Notes: generated by a model from the letters alone, not told the origin. A DNA stretch of 64,000 bases from Auanema rhodensis (GCA_964057225.1 OZ059897.1:17980001-18044000); one strand, 5' to 3'; counted from the stretch's first letter, positions 37,190 through 51,572 are shown. Translations and numbers: made by a program.

Positions 37190-39293
37190 GCTTAATACAA
37201 AAATTAGTTATAATCGTTTGAAAAATGATGCATTAGTGTATGTTGAGTTTCCATGTACACTCAACATTGCTTCCAAAAACGTTTTGACAAAAATTTTTTC
37301 GAAAAATTTCAAAATAGTTTAGCAAAAAGTAGATGTTTTTAGATTCCATTTTTCAAGGCAAAGACGATGGACAATGTTATTCAACGAAAAAATTAATTCT
37401 TCAGGGTGAAAATTGAGGATATAAGTGTGAACTTATATCAGTTGATATCTCGGTGCATTTTTAAGCTAGCGCAAATCTGATAACACAGATCGACGCAGCT
37501 TAAAAATCCGCATCGAATGCACTATACTACATTGAGAAACGCTTAATACAAAAATTAGTTATAATCGTTTGAAAAATGATGCATTAGTGTATGTTGAGTT
37601 TCCATGTACACTCAACATTGCTTCCAAAAACATTTTGACAAAAATTTTTTCGAAAAATTTCAAAATAATTTAGCAAAAAGTAGATGCTTTTAGATTCCAT
37701 TTTCAAGGCAAAGACGATGGACAATGTTATTCAACGAAAAAATTAATTCTTCAGGGTGAAAATTGAGGATATAAGTGTGAACTTATATCAGATGATATCT
37801 CGGTGCATTTTTAAGCTAGCGCAAATCTGATAACACAGATCGACGCAGCTTAAAAATCCGCATCGAATGCACTATACTACATTGAGAAACGCTTAATACA
37901 AAAATTAGTTATAATCGTTTGAGAAATGATGCATTAGTGTATGTTGAGTTTCCATGTACACTCAACATTGCTTCCAAAAACATTTTGACAAAAATTTTTT
38001 CGAAAAATTTCAAAATAGTTTAGCAAAAAGTAGATGTTTTTAGATTCCATTTTTCAAGGCAAAGACGATGGACAATGTTATTCAACGAAAAAATTAATTC
38101 TTCAGGGTGAAAATTGAGGATATAAGTGCGAACTTATATCAGTTGATATCTCGGTGCATTTTTAAGCTAGCGCAAATCTGATAACACAGATCGACGCAGC
38201 TTAAAAATCCGCATCGAATGCACTATACTACATTGAGAAACACTTGATACAAAAATTAGTTATAATCGTTTGAAAAATGATGCATTAGTGTATGTTGAGT
38301 TTCCATGTACACTCAACATTGCTTCCAAAAACATTTTGACAAAAATTTTTTCGAAAAATTTCAAAATAATTTAGCAAAAAGTAGATGCTTTTAGATTCCA
38401 TTTTCAAGGCAAAGACGATGGACAATGTTATTCAACGAAAAAATTAATTCTTCAGGGTGAAAATTGAGGATATAAGTGTGAACTTATATCAGATGATATC
38501 TCGGTGCATTTTTAAGCTAGCGCAAATCTGATAACACAGATCGACGCAGCTTAAAAATCCGCATCGAATGCACTATACTACATTGAGAAACGCTTAATAC
38601 AAAAATTAGTTATAATCGTTTGAGAAATGATGCATTAGTGTATGTTGAGTTTCCATGTACACTCAACATTGCTTCCAAAAACATTTTGACAAAAATTTTT
38701 TCGAAAAATTTCAAAATAGTTTAGCAAAAAGTAGATGTTTTTAGATTCCATTTTTCAAGGCAAAGACGATGGACAATGTTATTCAACGAAAAAATTAATT
38801 CTTCAGGGTGAAAATTGAGGATATAAGTGCGAACTTATATCAGTTGATATCTCGGTGCATTTTTAAGCTAGCGCAAATCTGATAACACAGATCGACGCAG
38901 CTTAAAAATCCGCATCGAATGCACTATACTACATTAAGAAACGCTTGATACAAAAATTAGTTATGATCGTTTGAAAAATGATGCATTAGTGTATGTTGAG
39001 TTTCCATGTACACTCAACATTGCTTCCAAAAACATTTTGACAAAAATTTTTTCGAAAAATTTCAAAATAATTTAGCAAAAAGTAGATGTTTTTAGATTCC
39101 ATTTTTTAAGGCAAAGACGATGGACAATGTTATTCAACGAAAAAATTAATTCTTCAGGGTGAAAATTGAGGATATAAGTGCGAACTTATATCAGTTGATA
39201 TCTCGGTGCATTTTTAAGCTAGCGCAAATCTGATAACACAGATCGACGCAGCTTAAAAATCCGCATCGAATGCACTATACTACATTGAGAAAC
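37190..39293 (+). repeat. Mixed monomers B-C-D-E/C-D-F
   Basis: Monomers at 37190, 37541, 37891, 38242, 38592 and 38943. With the preceding G-F pair, the series G-F-B-C-D (36488-38241) is repeated at 39996-41749, offset 3508 bp. The monomer at 38242 is a hybrid with only A1 and G5 of type E joined to a type C body. F at 38943 has C239. Confidence 0.88.
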
Positions 39294-40697
39294 ACTTGAT
39301 ACAAAAATTAGTTATGATCGTTTGAAAAATGATGCATTAGTGTATGTTGAGTTTCCAAGTACACTCAACATTGCTTCCAAAAACATTTTGACAAAAATTT
39401 TTTCGAAAAATTTCAAAATAATTTAGCAAAAAGTAGATGTTTTTAGATTCCATTTTTCAAGGCGAAGACGATGGACAATGTTATTCAACGAAAAAATTAA
39501 TTCTTCAGGGTGAAAATCGAGGATATAAGTGTGAACTTATATCAGTTGATATCTCGGTGCATTTTTAAGCTAGCGCAAATCTGATAACACAGATCGACGC
39601 AGCTTAAAAATCCGCATCGAATGCACTATACTACATCGAGAAACGCTTAATACAAAAATTAGTTATAATCGTTTGAAAAATGATGCATTAGTGTATGTTG
39701 AGTTTCCATGTACACTCAACATTGCTTCCAAAAACGTTTTGACAAAAATTTTTTCGAAAAATTTCAAAATAGTTTAGCAAAAAGTAGATGTTTTTAGATT
39801 CCATTTTTCAAGGCAAAGACGATGGACAATGTTATTCAACGAAAAAGTTAATTCTTCAGGGTGAAAATTGAGGATATAAGTGTGAACTTATATCAGTTGA
39901 TATCTCGGTGCATTTTTAAGCTAGCGCAAATCTGATAACACAGATCGACGCAGCTTAAAAATCCGCATCGAATGCACTATACTACATCGAGAAACGCTTA
40001 ATACAAAAATTAGTTATAATCGTTTGAAAAATGATGCATTAGTGTATGTTGAGTTTCCATGTACACTCAACATTGCTTCCAAAAACATTTTGACAAAAAT
40101 TTTTTCGAAAAATTTCAAAATAATTTAGCAAAAAGTAGATGTTTTTAGATTCCATTTTTCAAGGCAAAGACAATGGACAATGTTATTCAACGAAAAAATT
40201 AATTCTTCAGGGTGAAAATCGAGGATATAAGTGTGAACTTATATCAGTTGATATCTCGGTGCATTTTTAAGCTAGCGCAAATCTGATAACACAGATCGAC
40301 GCAGCTTAAAAATCCGCATCGAATGCACTATACTACATTAAGAAACGCTTGATACAAAAATTAGTTATGATCGTTTGAAAAATGATGCATTAGTGTATGT
40401 TGAGTTTCCATGTACACTCAACATTGCTTCCAAAAACATTTTGACAAAAATTTTTTCGAAAAATTTCAAAATAATTTAGCAAAAAGTAGATGTTTTTAGA
40501 TTCCATTTTTTAAGGCAAAGACGATGGACAATGTTATTCAACGAAAAAATTAATTCTTCAGGGTGAAAATTGAGGATATAAGTGTGAACTTATATCAGTT
40601 GATATCTCGGTGCATTTTTAAGCTAGCGCAAATCTGATAACACAGATCGACGCAGCTTAAAAATCCGCATCGAATGCACTATACTACATTGAGAAAC
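39294..40697 (+). repeat. E-B-G-F module, copy 2 (1404 bp)
   Basis: Monomers at 39294, 39645, 39996 and 40347 match the module at 32979 at the diagnostic sites, including A177 (40172) and T165 in F. The B monomer has a private A203G. The offset is 6315 bp (18 monomers, three of them 350 bp). Confidence 0.9.
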
Positions 40698-41398
40698 GCT
40701 TAATACAAAAATTAGTTATAATCGTTTGAAAAATGATGCATTAGTGTATGTTGAGTTTCCATGTACACTCAACATTGCTTCCAAAAACGTTTTGACAAAA
40801 ATTTTTTCGAAAAATTTCAAAATAGTTTAGCAAAAAGTAGATGTTTTTAGATTCCATTTTTCAAGGCAAAGACGATGGACAATGTTATTCAACGAAAAAA
40901 TTAATTCTTCAGGGTGAAAATTGAGGATATAAGTGTGAACTTATATCAGTTGATATCTCGGTGCATTTTTAAGCTAGCGCAAATCTGATAACACAGATCG
41001 ACGCAGCTTAAAAATCCGCATCGAATGCACTATACTACATTGAGAAACGCTTAATACAAAAATTAGTTATAATCGTTTGAAAAATGATGCATTAGTGTAT
41101 GTTGAGTTTCCATGTACACTCAACATTGCTTCCAAAAACATTTTGACAAAAATTTTTTCGAAAAATTTCAAAATAATTTAGCAAAAAGTAGATGCTTTTA
41201 GATTCCATTTTCAAGGCAAAGACGATGGACAATGTTATTCAACGAAAAAATTAATTCTTCAGGGTGAAAATTGAGGATATAAGTGTGAACTTATATCAGA
41301 TGATATCTCGGTGCATTTTTAAGCTAGCGCAAATCTGATAACACAGATCGACGCAGCTTAAAAATCCGCATCGAATGCACTATACTACATTGAGAAAC
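40698..41398 (+). repeat. B-C pair (701 bp)
   Basis: B at 40698 and C at 41049 continue the G-F-B-C-D order seen 3508 bp to the left and lead into the D-E-G-A repeat. Confidence 0.88.
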
Positions 41399-42802
41399 GC
41401 TTAATACAAAAATTAGTTATAATCGTTTGAGAAATGATGCATTAGTGTATGTTGAGTTTCCATGTACACTCAACATTGCTTCCAAAAACATTTTGACAAA
41501 AATTTTTTCGAAAAATTTCAAAATAGTTTAGCAAAAAGTAGATGTTTTTAGATTCCATTTTTCAAGGCAAAGACGATGGACAATGTTATTCAACGAAAAA
41601 ATTAATTCTTCAGGGTGAAAATTGAGGATATAAGTGCGAACTTATATCAGTTGATATCTCGGTGCATTTTTAAGCTAGCGCAAATCTGATAACACAGATC
41701 GACGCAGCTTAAAAATCCGCATCGAATGCACTATACTACATTGAGAAACACTTGATACAAAAATTAGTTATGATCGTTTGAAAAATGATGCATTAGTGTA
41801 TGTTGAGTTTCCAAGTACACTCAACATTGCTTCCAAAAACATTTTGACAAAAATTTTTTCGAAAAATTTCAAAATAATTTAGCAAAAAGTAGATGTTTTT
41901 AGATTCCATTTTTCAAGGCGAAGACGATGGACAATGTTATTCAACGAAAAAATTAATTCTTCAGGGTGAAAATCGAGGATATAAGTGTGAACTTATATCA
42001 GTTGATATCTCGGTGCATTTTTAAGCTAGCGCAAATCTGATAACACAGATCGACGCAGCTTAAAAATCCGCATCGAATGCACTATACTACATCGAGAAAC
42101 GCTTAATACAAAAATTAGTTATAATCGTTTGAAAAATGATGCATTAGTGTATGTTGAGTTTCCATGTACACTCAACATTGCTTCCAAAAACATTTTGACA
42201 AAAATTTTTTCGAAAAATTTCAAAATAATTTAGCAAAAAGTAGATGTTTTTAGATTCCATTTTTCAAGGCAAAGACGATGGACAATGTTATTCAACGAAA
42301 AAATTAATTCTTCAGGGTGAAAATCGAGGATATAAGTGTGAACTTATATCAGTTGATATCTCGGTGCATTTTTAAGCTAGCGCAAATCTGATAACACAGA
42401 TCGACGCAGCTTAAAAATCCGCATCGAATGCACTATACTACATTGAGAAACGCTTAATACAAAAATTAGTTATAATCGTTTGAAAAATGATGCATTAGTG
42501 TATGTTGAGTTTCCATGTACACTCAACATTGCTTCCAAAAACATTTTGACAAAAATTTTTTCGAAAAATTTCAAAATAATTTAGCAAAAAGTAGATGCTT
42601 TTAGATTCCATTTTTCAAGGCAAAGACGATGGACAATGTTATTCAACGAAAAAATTAATTCTTCAGGGTGAAAATTGAGGATATAAGTGTGAACTTATAT
42701 CAGTTGATATCTCGGTGCATTTTTAAGCTAGCGCAAATCTGATAACACAGATCGACGCAGCTTAAAAATCCGCATCGAATGCACTATACTACATCGAGAA
42801 AC
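41399..42802 (+). repeat. D-E-G-A higher-order repeat, copy 1 (1404 bp)
   Basis: Monomers at 41399 (D, G33, C239), 41750 (E, G171, C225, CG end), 42101 (G, C225) and 42452 (A, C147, CG end). The period of 1404 bp is exactly four monomers, with no 350-bp class inside. Confidence 0.92.
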
Positions 42803-44206
42803 GCTTAATACAAAAATTAGTTATAATCGTTTGAGAAATGATGCATTAGTGTATGTTGAGTTTCCATGTACACTCAACATTGCTTCCAAAAACATTTTGA
42901 CAAAAATTTTTTCGAAAAATTTCAAAATAGTTTAGCAAAAAGTAGATGTTTTTAGATTCCATTTTTCAAGGCAAAGACGATGGACAATGTTATTCAACGA
43001 AAAAATTAATTCTTCAGGGTGAAAATTGAGGATATTAGTGCGAACTTATATCAGTTGATATCTCGGTGCATTTTTAAGCTAGCGCAAATCTGATAACACA
43101 GATCGACGCAGCTTAAAAATCCGCATCGAATGCACTATACTACATTGAGAAACACTTGATACAAAAATTAGTTATGATCGTTTGAAAAATGATGCATTAG
43201 TGTATGTTGAGTTTCCAAGTACACTCAACATTGCTTCCAAAAACATTTTGACAAAAATTTTTTCGAAAAATTTCAAAATAATTTAGCAAAAAGTAGATGT
43301 TTTTAGATTCCATTTTTCAAGGCGAAGACGATGGACAATGTTATTCAACGAAAAAATTAATTCTTCAGGGTGAAAATCGAGGATATAAGTGTGAACTTAT
43401 ATCAGTTGATATCTCGGTGCATTTTTAAGCTAGCGCAAATCTGATAACACAGATCGACGCAGCTTAAAAATCCGCATCGAATGCACTATACTACATCGAG
43501 AAACGCTTAATACAAAAATTAGTTATAATCGTTTGAAAAATGATGCATTAGTGTATGTTGAGTTTCCATGTACACTCAACATTGCTTCCAAAAACATTTT
43601 GACAAAAATTTTTTCGAAAAATTTCAGAATAATTTAGCAAAAAGTAGATGTTTTTAGATTCCATTTTTCAAGGCAAAGACGATGGACAATGTTATTCAAC
43701 GAAAAAATTAATTCTTCAGGGTGAAAATCGAGGATATAAGTGTGAACTTATATCAGTTGATATCTCGGTGCATTTTTAAGCTAGCGCAAATCTGATAACA
43801 CAGATCGACGCAGCTTAAAAATCCGCATCGAATGCACTATACTACATTGAGAAACGCTTAATACAGAAATTAGTTATAATCGTTTGAAAAATGATGCATT
43901 AGTGTATGTTGAGTTTCCATGTACACTCAACATTGCTTCCAAAAACATTTTGACAAAAATTTTTTCGAAAAATTTCAAAATAATTTAGCAAAAAGTAGAT
44001 GCTTTTAGATTCCATTTTTCAAGGCAAAGACGATGGACAATGTTATTCAACGAAAAAATTAATTCTTCAGGGTGAAAATTGAGGATATAAGTGTGAACTT
44101 ATATCAGTTGATATCTCGGTGCATTTTTAAGCTAGCGCAAATCTGATAACACAGATCGACGCAGCTTAAAAATCCGCATCGAATGCACTATACTACATTG
44201 AGAAAC
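42803..44206 (+). repeat. D-E-G-A higher-order repeat, copy 2 (1404 bp)
   Basis: Monomers at 42803, 43154, 43505 and 43856. Private changes: A234T in D, in the arm of inverted repeat 2 (43036); G123 in G; A11G in A. Confidence 0.92.
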
Positions 44207-45609
44207 ACTTGATACAAAAATTAGTTATGATCGTTTGAAAAATGATGCATTAGTGTATGTTGAGTTTCCATGTACACTCAACATTGCTTCCAAAAACATT
44301 TTGACAAAAATTTTTTCGAAAAATTTCAAAATAGTTTAGCAAAAAGTAGATGTTTTTAGATTCCATTTTTCAAGGCAAAGACGATGGACAATGTTATTCA
44401 ACGAAAAAATTAATTCTTCAGGTGAAAATTGAGGATATAAGTGCGAACTTATATCAGTTGATATCTCGGTGCATTTTTAGGCTAGCGCAAATCTGATAAC
44501 ACAGATCGACGCAGCTTAAAAATCCGCATCGAATGCACTATACTACATTGAGAAACACTTGATACAAAAATTAGTTATGATCGTTTGAAAAATGATGCAT
44601 TAGTGTATGTTGAGTTTCCAAGTACACTCAACATTGCTTCCAAAAACATTTTGACAAAAATTTTTTCGAAAAATTTCAAAATAATTTAGCAAAAAGTAGA
44701 TGTTTTTAGATTCCATTTTTCAAGGCGAAGACGATGGACAATGTTATTCAACGAAAAAATTAATTCTTCAGGGTGAAAATCGAGGATATAAGTGTGAACT
44801 TATATCAGTTGATATCTCGGTGCATTTTTAAGCTAGCGCAAATCTGATAACACAGATCGACGCAGCTTAAAAATCCGCATCGAATGCACTATACTACATT
44901 GAGAAACGCTTAATACAAAAATTAGTTATAATCGTTTGAAAAATGATGCATTAGTGTATGTTGAGTTTCCATGTACACTCAACATTGCTTCCAAAAACAT
45001 TTTGACAAAAATTTTTTCGAAAAATTTCAAAATAATTTAGCAAAAAGTAGATGTTTTTAGATTCCATTTTTCAAGGCAAAGACGATGGACAATGTTATTC
45101 AACGAAAAAATTAATTCTTCAGGGTGAAAATCGAGGATATAAGTGTGAACTTATATCAGTTGATATCTCGGTGCATTTTTAAGCTAGCGCAAATCTGATA
45201 ACACAGATCGACGCAGCTTAAAAATCCGCATCGAATGCACTATACTACATTGAGAAACGCTTAATACAAAAATTAGTTATAATCGTTTGAAAAATGATGC
45301 ATTAGTGTATGTTGAGTTTCCATGTACACTCAACATTGCTTCCAAAAACATTTTGACAAAAATTTTTTCGAAAAATTTCAAGATAATTTAGCAAAAAGTA
45401 GATGCTTTTAGATTCCATTTTTCAAGGCAAAGACGATGGACAATGTTATTCAACGAAAAAATTAATTCTTCAGGGTGAAAATTGAGGATATAAGTGTGAA
45501 CTTATATCAGTTGATATCTCGGTGCATTTTTAAGCTAGCGCAAATCTGATAACACAGATCGACGCAGCTTAAAAATCCGCATCGAATGCACTATACTACA
45601 TTGAGAAAC
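44207..45609 (+). repeat. D-E-G-A higher-order repeat, copy 3 (1403 bp)
   Basis: Monomers at 44207, 44557, 44908 and 45259. The first is a hybrid: E-type left end (A1, G5, G23) but T65, G128 and C239 of type D. It is also 350 bp through loss of a G at 215-217, a deletion distinct from that of type C, and it has A275G inside inverted repeat 3. The final A monomer has G124 and also begins the next duplicated block. Confidence 0.9.
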
Positions 45610-48415
45610 GCTTAATACAAAAATTAGTTATAATCGTTTGAAAAATGATGCATTAGTGTATGTTGAGTTTCCATGTACACTCAACATTGCTTCCAAAAAC
45701 ATTTTGACAAAAATTTTTTCGAAAAATTTCAAAATAGTTTAGCAAAAAGTAGATGTTTTTAGATTCCATTTTTCAAGGCAAAGACGATGGACAATGTTAC
45801 TCAACGAAAAAATTAATTCTTCAGGGTGAAAATTGAGGATATAAGTGTGAACTTATATCAGTTGATATCTCGGTGCATTTTTAAGCTAGCGCAAATCTGA
45901 TAACACAGATCGACGCAGCTTAAAAATCCGCATCGAATGCACTATACTACATCGAGAAACGCTTAATACAAAAATTAGTTATAATCGTTTGAAAAATGAT
46001 GCATTAGTGTATGTTGAGTTTCCATGTACACTCAACATTGCTTCCAAAACCATTTTGACAAAAATTTTTTCGAAAAATTTCAAAATAGTTTAGCAAAAAG
46101 TAGATGTTTTTAGATTCCATTTTTCAAGGCAAAGACGATGGACAATGTTATTCAACGAAAAAATTAATTCTTCAGGGTGAAAATTGAGGATATAAGTGCG
46201 AACTTATATCAGTTGATATCTCGGTGCATTTTTAAGCTAGCGCAAATCTGATAACACAGATCGACGCAGCTTAAAAATCCGCATCGAATGCACTATACTA
46301 CATTGAGAAACGCTTAATACAAAAATTAGTTATAATCGTTTGAAAAATGATGCATTAGTGTATGTTGAGTTTCCATGTACACTCAACATTGCTTCCAAAA
46401 ACATTTTGACAAAAATTTTTTCGAAAAATTTCAAAATAATTTAGCAAAAAGTAGATGCTTTTAGATTCCATTTTTCAAGGCAAAGACGATGGACAATGTT
46501 ATTCAACGAAAAAATTAATTCTTCAGGGTGAAAATTGAGGATATAAGTGTGAACTTATATCAGTTGATATCTCGGTGCATTTTTAAGCTAGCGCAAATCT
46601 GATAACACAGATCGACGCAGCTTAAAAATCCGCATCGAATGCACTATACTACATTGAGAAACGCTTAATACAAAAATTAGTTATAATCGTTTGAAAAATG
46701 ATGCATTAGTGTATGTTGAGTTTCCATGTACACTCAACATTGCTTCCAAAAACGTTTTGACAAAAATTTTTTCGAAAAATTTCAAAATAGTTTAGCAAAA
46801 AGTAGATGTTTTTAGATTCCATTTTTCAAGGCAAAGACGATGGACAATGTTATTCAACGAAAAAATTAATTCTTCAGGGTGAAAATTGAGGATATAAGTG
46901 TGAACTTATATCAGTTGATATCTCGGTGCATTTTTAAGCTAGCGCAAATCTGATAACACAGATCGACGCAGCTTAAAAATCCGCATCGAATGCACTATAC
47001 TACATCGAGAAACGCTTAATACAAAAATTAGTTATAATCGTTTGAAAAATGATGCATTAGTGTATGTTGAGTTTCCATGTACACTCAACATTGCTTCCAA
47101 AAACGTTTTGACAAAAATTTTTTCGAAAAATTTCAAAATAGTTTAGCAAAAAGTAGATGTTTTTAGATTCCATTTTTCAAGGCAAAGACGATGGACAATG
47201 TTATTCAACGAAAAAATTAATTCTTCAGGGTGAAAATTGAGGATATAAGTGTGAACTTATATCAGTTGATATCTCGGTGCATTTTTAAGCTAGCGCAAAT
47301 CTGATAACACAGATCGACGCAGCTTAAAAATCCGCATCGAATGCACTATACTACATTGAGAAACGCTTAATACAAAAATTAGTTATAATCGTTTGAAAAA
47401 TGATGCATTAGTGTATGTTGAGTTTCCATGTACACTCAACATTGCTTCCAAAAACATTTTGACAAAAATTTTTTCGAAAAATTTCAAAATAATTTAGCAA
47501 AAAGTAGATGCTTTTAGATTCCTTTTTCAAGGCAAAGACGATGGACAATGTTATTCAACGAAAAAATTAATTCTTCAGGGTGAAAATTGAGGATATAAGT
47601 GTGAACTTATATCAGATGATATCTCGGTGCATTTTTAAGCTAGCGCAAATCTGATAACACAGATCAACGCAGCTTAAAAATCCGCATCGAATGCACTATA
47701 CTACATTGAGAAACGCTTAATACAAAAATTAGTTATAATCGTTTGAAAAATGATGCATTAGTGTATGTTGAGTTTCCATGTACACTCAACATTGCTTCCA
47801 AAAACATTTTGACAAAAATTTTTTCGAAAAATTTCAAAATAATTTAGCAAAAAGTAGATGCTTTTAGATTCCATTTTCAAGGCAAAGACGATGGACAATG
47901 TTATTCAACGAAAAAATTAATTCTTCAGGGTGAAAATTGAGGATATAAGTGTGAACTTATATCAGATGATATCTCGGTGCATTTTTAAGCTAGCGCAAAT
48001 CTGATAACACAGATCGACGCAGCTTAAAAATCCGCATCGAATGCACTATACTACATTGAGAAACGCTTAATACAAAAATTAGTTATAATCGTTTGAAAAA
48101 TGATGCATTAGTGTATGTTGAGTTTCCATGTACACTCAACATTGCTTCCAAAAACATTTTGACAAAAATTTTTTCGAAAAATTTCAAAATAATTTAGCAA
48201 AAAGTAGATGTTTTTAGATTCCATTTTTCAAGGCAAAGACGATGGACAATGTTATTCAACGAAAAAATTAATTCTTCAGGGTGAAAATTGAGGATATAAG
48301 TGCGAACTTATATCAGTTGATATCTCGGTGCATTTTTAAGCTAGCGCAAATCTGATAACACAGATCGACGCAGCTTAAAAATCCGCATCGAATGCACTAT
48401 ACTACATTGAGAAAC
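45259..48415 (+). repeat. Nine-monomer duplication, copy 1 (3157 bp)
   Basis: A-D-D-A-B-B-C-C-G (starts 45259, 45610, 45961, 46312, 46663, 47014, 47365, 47715, 48065). It carries four rare marks: G124 in the first A; C191 at 45800; C90 at 46050; and the missing A159 with A303 at 47666. All recur in the adjacent block at exactly +3157 bp, and I found no difference between the copies at any site checked. Confidence 0.95.
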
Positions 48416-51400
48416 GCTTAATACAAAAATTAGTTATAATCGTTTGAAAAATGATGCATTAGTGTATGTTGAGTTTCCATGTACACTCAACATTGCTTCC
48501 AAAAACATTTTGACAAAAATTTTTTCGAAAAATTTCAAGATAATTTAGCAAAAAGTAGATGCTTTTAGATTCCATTTTTCAAGGCAAAGACGATGGACAA
48601 TGTTATTCAACGAAAAAATTAATTCTTCAGGGTGAAAATTGAGGATATAAGTGTGAACTTATATCAGTTGATATCTCGGTGCATTTTTAAGCTAGCGCAA
48701 ATCTGATAACACAGATCGACGCAGCTTAAAAATCCGCATCGAATGCACTATACTACATTGAGAAACGCTTAATACAAAAATTAGTTATAATCGTTTGAAA
48801 AATGATGCATTAGTGTATGTTGAGTTTCCATGTACACTCAACATTGCTTCCAAAAACATTTTGACAAAAATTTTTTCGAAAAATTTCAAAATAGTTTAGC
48901 AAAAAGTAGATGTTTTTAGATTCCATTTTTCAAGGCAAAGACGATGGACAATGTTACTCAACGAAAAAATTAATTCTTCAGGGTGAAAATTGAGGATATA
49001 AGTGTGAACTTATATCAGTTGATATCTCGGTGCATTTTTAAGCTAGCGCAAATCTGATAACACAGATCGACGCAGCTTAAAAATCCGCATCGAATGCACT
49101 ATACTACATCGAGAAACGCTTAATACAAAAATTAGTTATAATCGTTTGAAAAATGATGCATTAGTGTATGTTGAGTTTCCATGTACACTCAACATTGCTT
49201 CCAAAACCATTTTGACAAAAATTTTTTCGAAAAATTTCAAAATAGTTTAGCAAAAAGTAGATGTTTTTAGATTCCATTTTTCAAGGCAAAGACGATGGAC
49301 AATGTTATTCAACGAAAAAATTAATTCTTCAGGGTGAAAATTGAGGATATAAGTGCGAACTTATATCAGTTGATATCTCGGTGCATTTTTAAGCTAGCGC
49401 AAATCTGATAACACAGATCGACGCAGCTTAAAAATCCGCATCGAATGCACTATACTACATTGAGAAACGCTTAATACAAAAATTAGTTATAATCGTTTGA
49501 AAAATGATGCATTAGTGTATGTTGAGTTTCCATGTACACTCAACATTGCTTCCAAAAACATTTTGACAAAAATTTTTTCGAAAAATTTCAAAATAATTTA
49601 GCAAAAAGTAGATGCTTTTAGATTCCATTTTTCAAGGCAAAGACGATGGACAATGTTATTCAACGAAAAAATTAATTCTTCAGGGTGAAAATTGAGGATA
49701 TAAGTGTGAACTTATATCAGTTGATATCTCGGTGCATTTTTAAGCTAGCGCAAATCTGATAACACAGATCGACGCAGCTTAAAAATCCGCATCGAATGCA
49801 CTATACTACATTGAGAAACGCTTAATACAAAAATTAGTTATAATCGTTTGAAAAATGATGCATTAGTGTATGTTGAGTTTCCATGTACACTCAACATTGC
49901 TTCCAAAAACGTTTTGACAAAAATTTTTTCGAAAAATTTCAAAATAGTTTAGCAAAAAGTAGATGTTTTTAGATTCCATTTTTCAAGGCAAAGACGATGG
50001 ACAATGTTATTCAACGAAAAAATTAATTCTTCAGGGTGAAAATTGAGGATATAAGTGTGAACTTATATCAGTTGATATCTCGGTGCATTTTTAAGCTAGC
50101 GCAAATCTGATAACACAGATCGACGCAGCTTAAAAATCCGCATCGAATGCACTATACTACATCGAGAAACGCTTAATACAAAAATTAGTTATAATCGTTT
50201 GAAAAATGATGCATTAGTGTATGTTGAGTTTCCATGTACACTCAACATTGCTTCCAAAAACGTTTTGACAAAAATTTTTTCGAAAAATTTCAAAATAGTT
50301 TAGCAAAAAGTAGATGTTTTTAGATTCCATTTTTCAAGGCAAAGACGATGGACAATGTTATTCAACGAAAAAATTAATTCTTCAGGGTGAAAATTGAGGA
50401 TATAAGTGTGAACTTATATCAGTTGATATCTCGGTGCATTTTTAAGCTAGCGCAAATCTGATAACACAGATCGACGCAGCTTAAAAATCCGCATCGAATG
50501 CACTATACTACATTGAGAAACGCTTAATACAAAAATTAGTTATAATCGTTTGAAAAATGATGCATTAGTGTATGTTGAGTTTCCATGTACACTCAACATT
50601 GCTTCCAAAAACATTTTGACAAAAATTTTTTCGAAAAATTTCAAAATAATTTAGCAAAAAGTAGATGCTTTTAGATTCCTTTTTCAAGGCAAAGACGATG
50701 GACAATGTTATTCAACGAAAAAATTAATTCTTCAGGGTGAAAATTGAGGATATAAGTGTGAACTTATATCAGATGATATCTCGGTGCATTTTTAAGCTAG
50801 CGCAAATCTGATAACACAGATCAACGCAGCTTAAAAATCCGCATCGAATGCACTATACTACATTGAGAAACGCTTAATACAAAAATTAGTTATAATCGTT
50901 TGAAAAATGATGCATTAGTGTATGTTGAGTTTCCATGTACACTCAACATTGCTTCCAAAAACATTTTGACAAAAATTTTTTCGAAAAATTTCAAAATAAT
51001 TTAGCAAAAAGTAGATGCTTTTAGATTCCATTTTCAAGGCAAAGACGATGGACAATGTTATTCAACGAAAAAATTAATTCTTCAGGGTGAAAATTGAGGA
51101 TATAAGTGTGAACTTATATCAGATGATATCTCGGTGCATTTTTAAGCTAGCGCAAATCTGATAACACAGATCGACGCAGCTTAAAAATCCGCATCGAATG
51201 CACTATACTACATTGAGAAACGCTTAATACAAAAATTAGTTATAATCGTTTGAAAAATGATGCATTAGTGTATGTTGAGTTTCCATGTACACTCAACATT
51301 GCTTCCAAAAACATTTTGACAAAAATTTTTTCGAAAAATTTCAAAATAATTTAGCAAAAAGTAGATGTTTTTAGATTCCATTTTTCAAGGCAAAGACGAT

Positions 51401-51572
51401 GGACAATGTTATTCAACGAAAAAATTAATTCTTCAGGGTGAAAATTGAGGATATAAGTGCGAACTTATATCAGTTGATATCTCGGTGCATTTTTAAGCTA
51501 GCGCAAATCTGATAACACAGATCGACGCAGCTTAAAAATCCGCATCGAATGCACTATACTACATTGAGAAAC
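48416..51572 (+). repeat. Nine-monomer duplication, copy 2 (3157 bp)
   Basis: Monomers at 48416, 48767, 49118, 49469, 49820, 50171, 50522, 50872 and 51222 repeat copy 1, including the rare marks at 48957, 49207 and 50823. The match extends about 112 bases left of copy 1, to 45147, and stops at position 124 of the monomer at 51573. The tandem region is therefore about 6.5 kb, or 2.07 periods. It is the most recent large event visible in the window, unless it is an assembly duplication. Confidence 0.95.
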
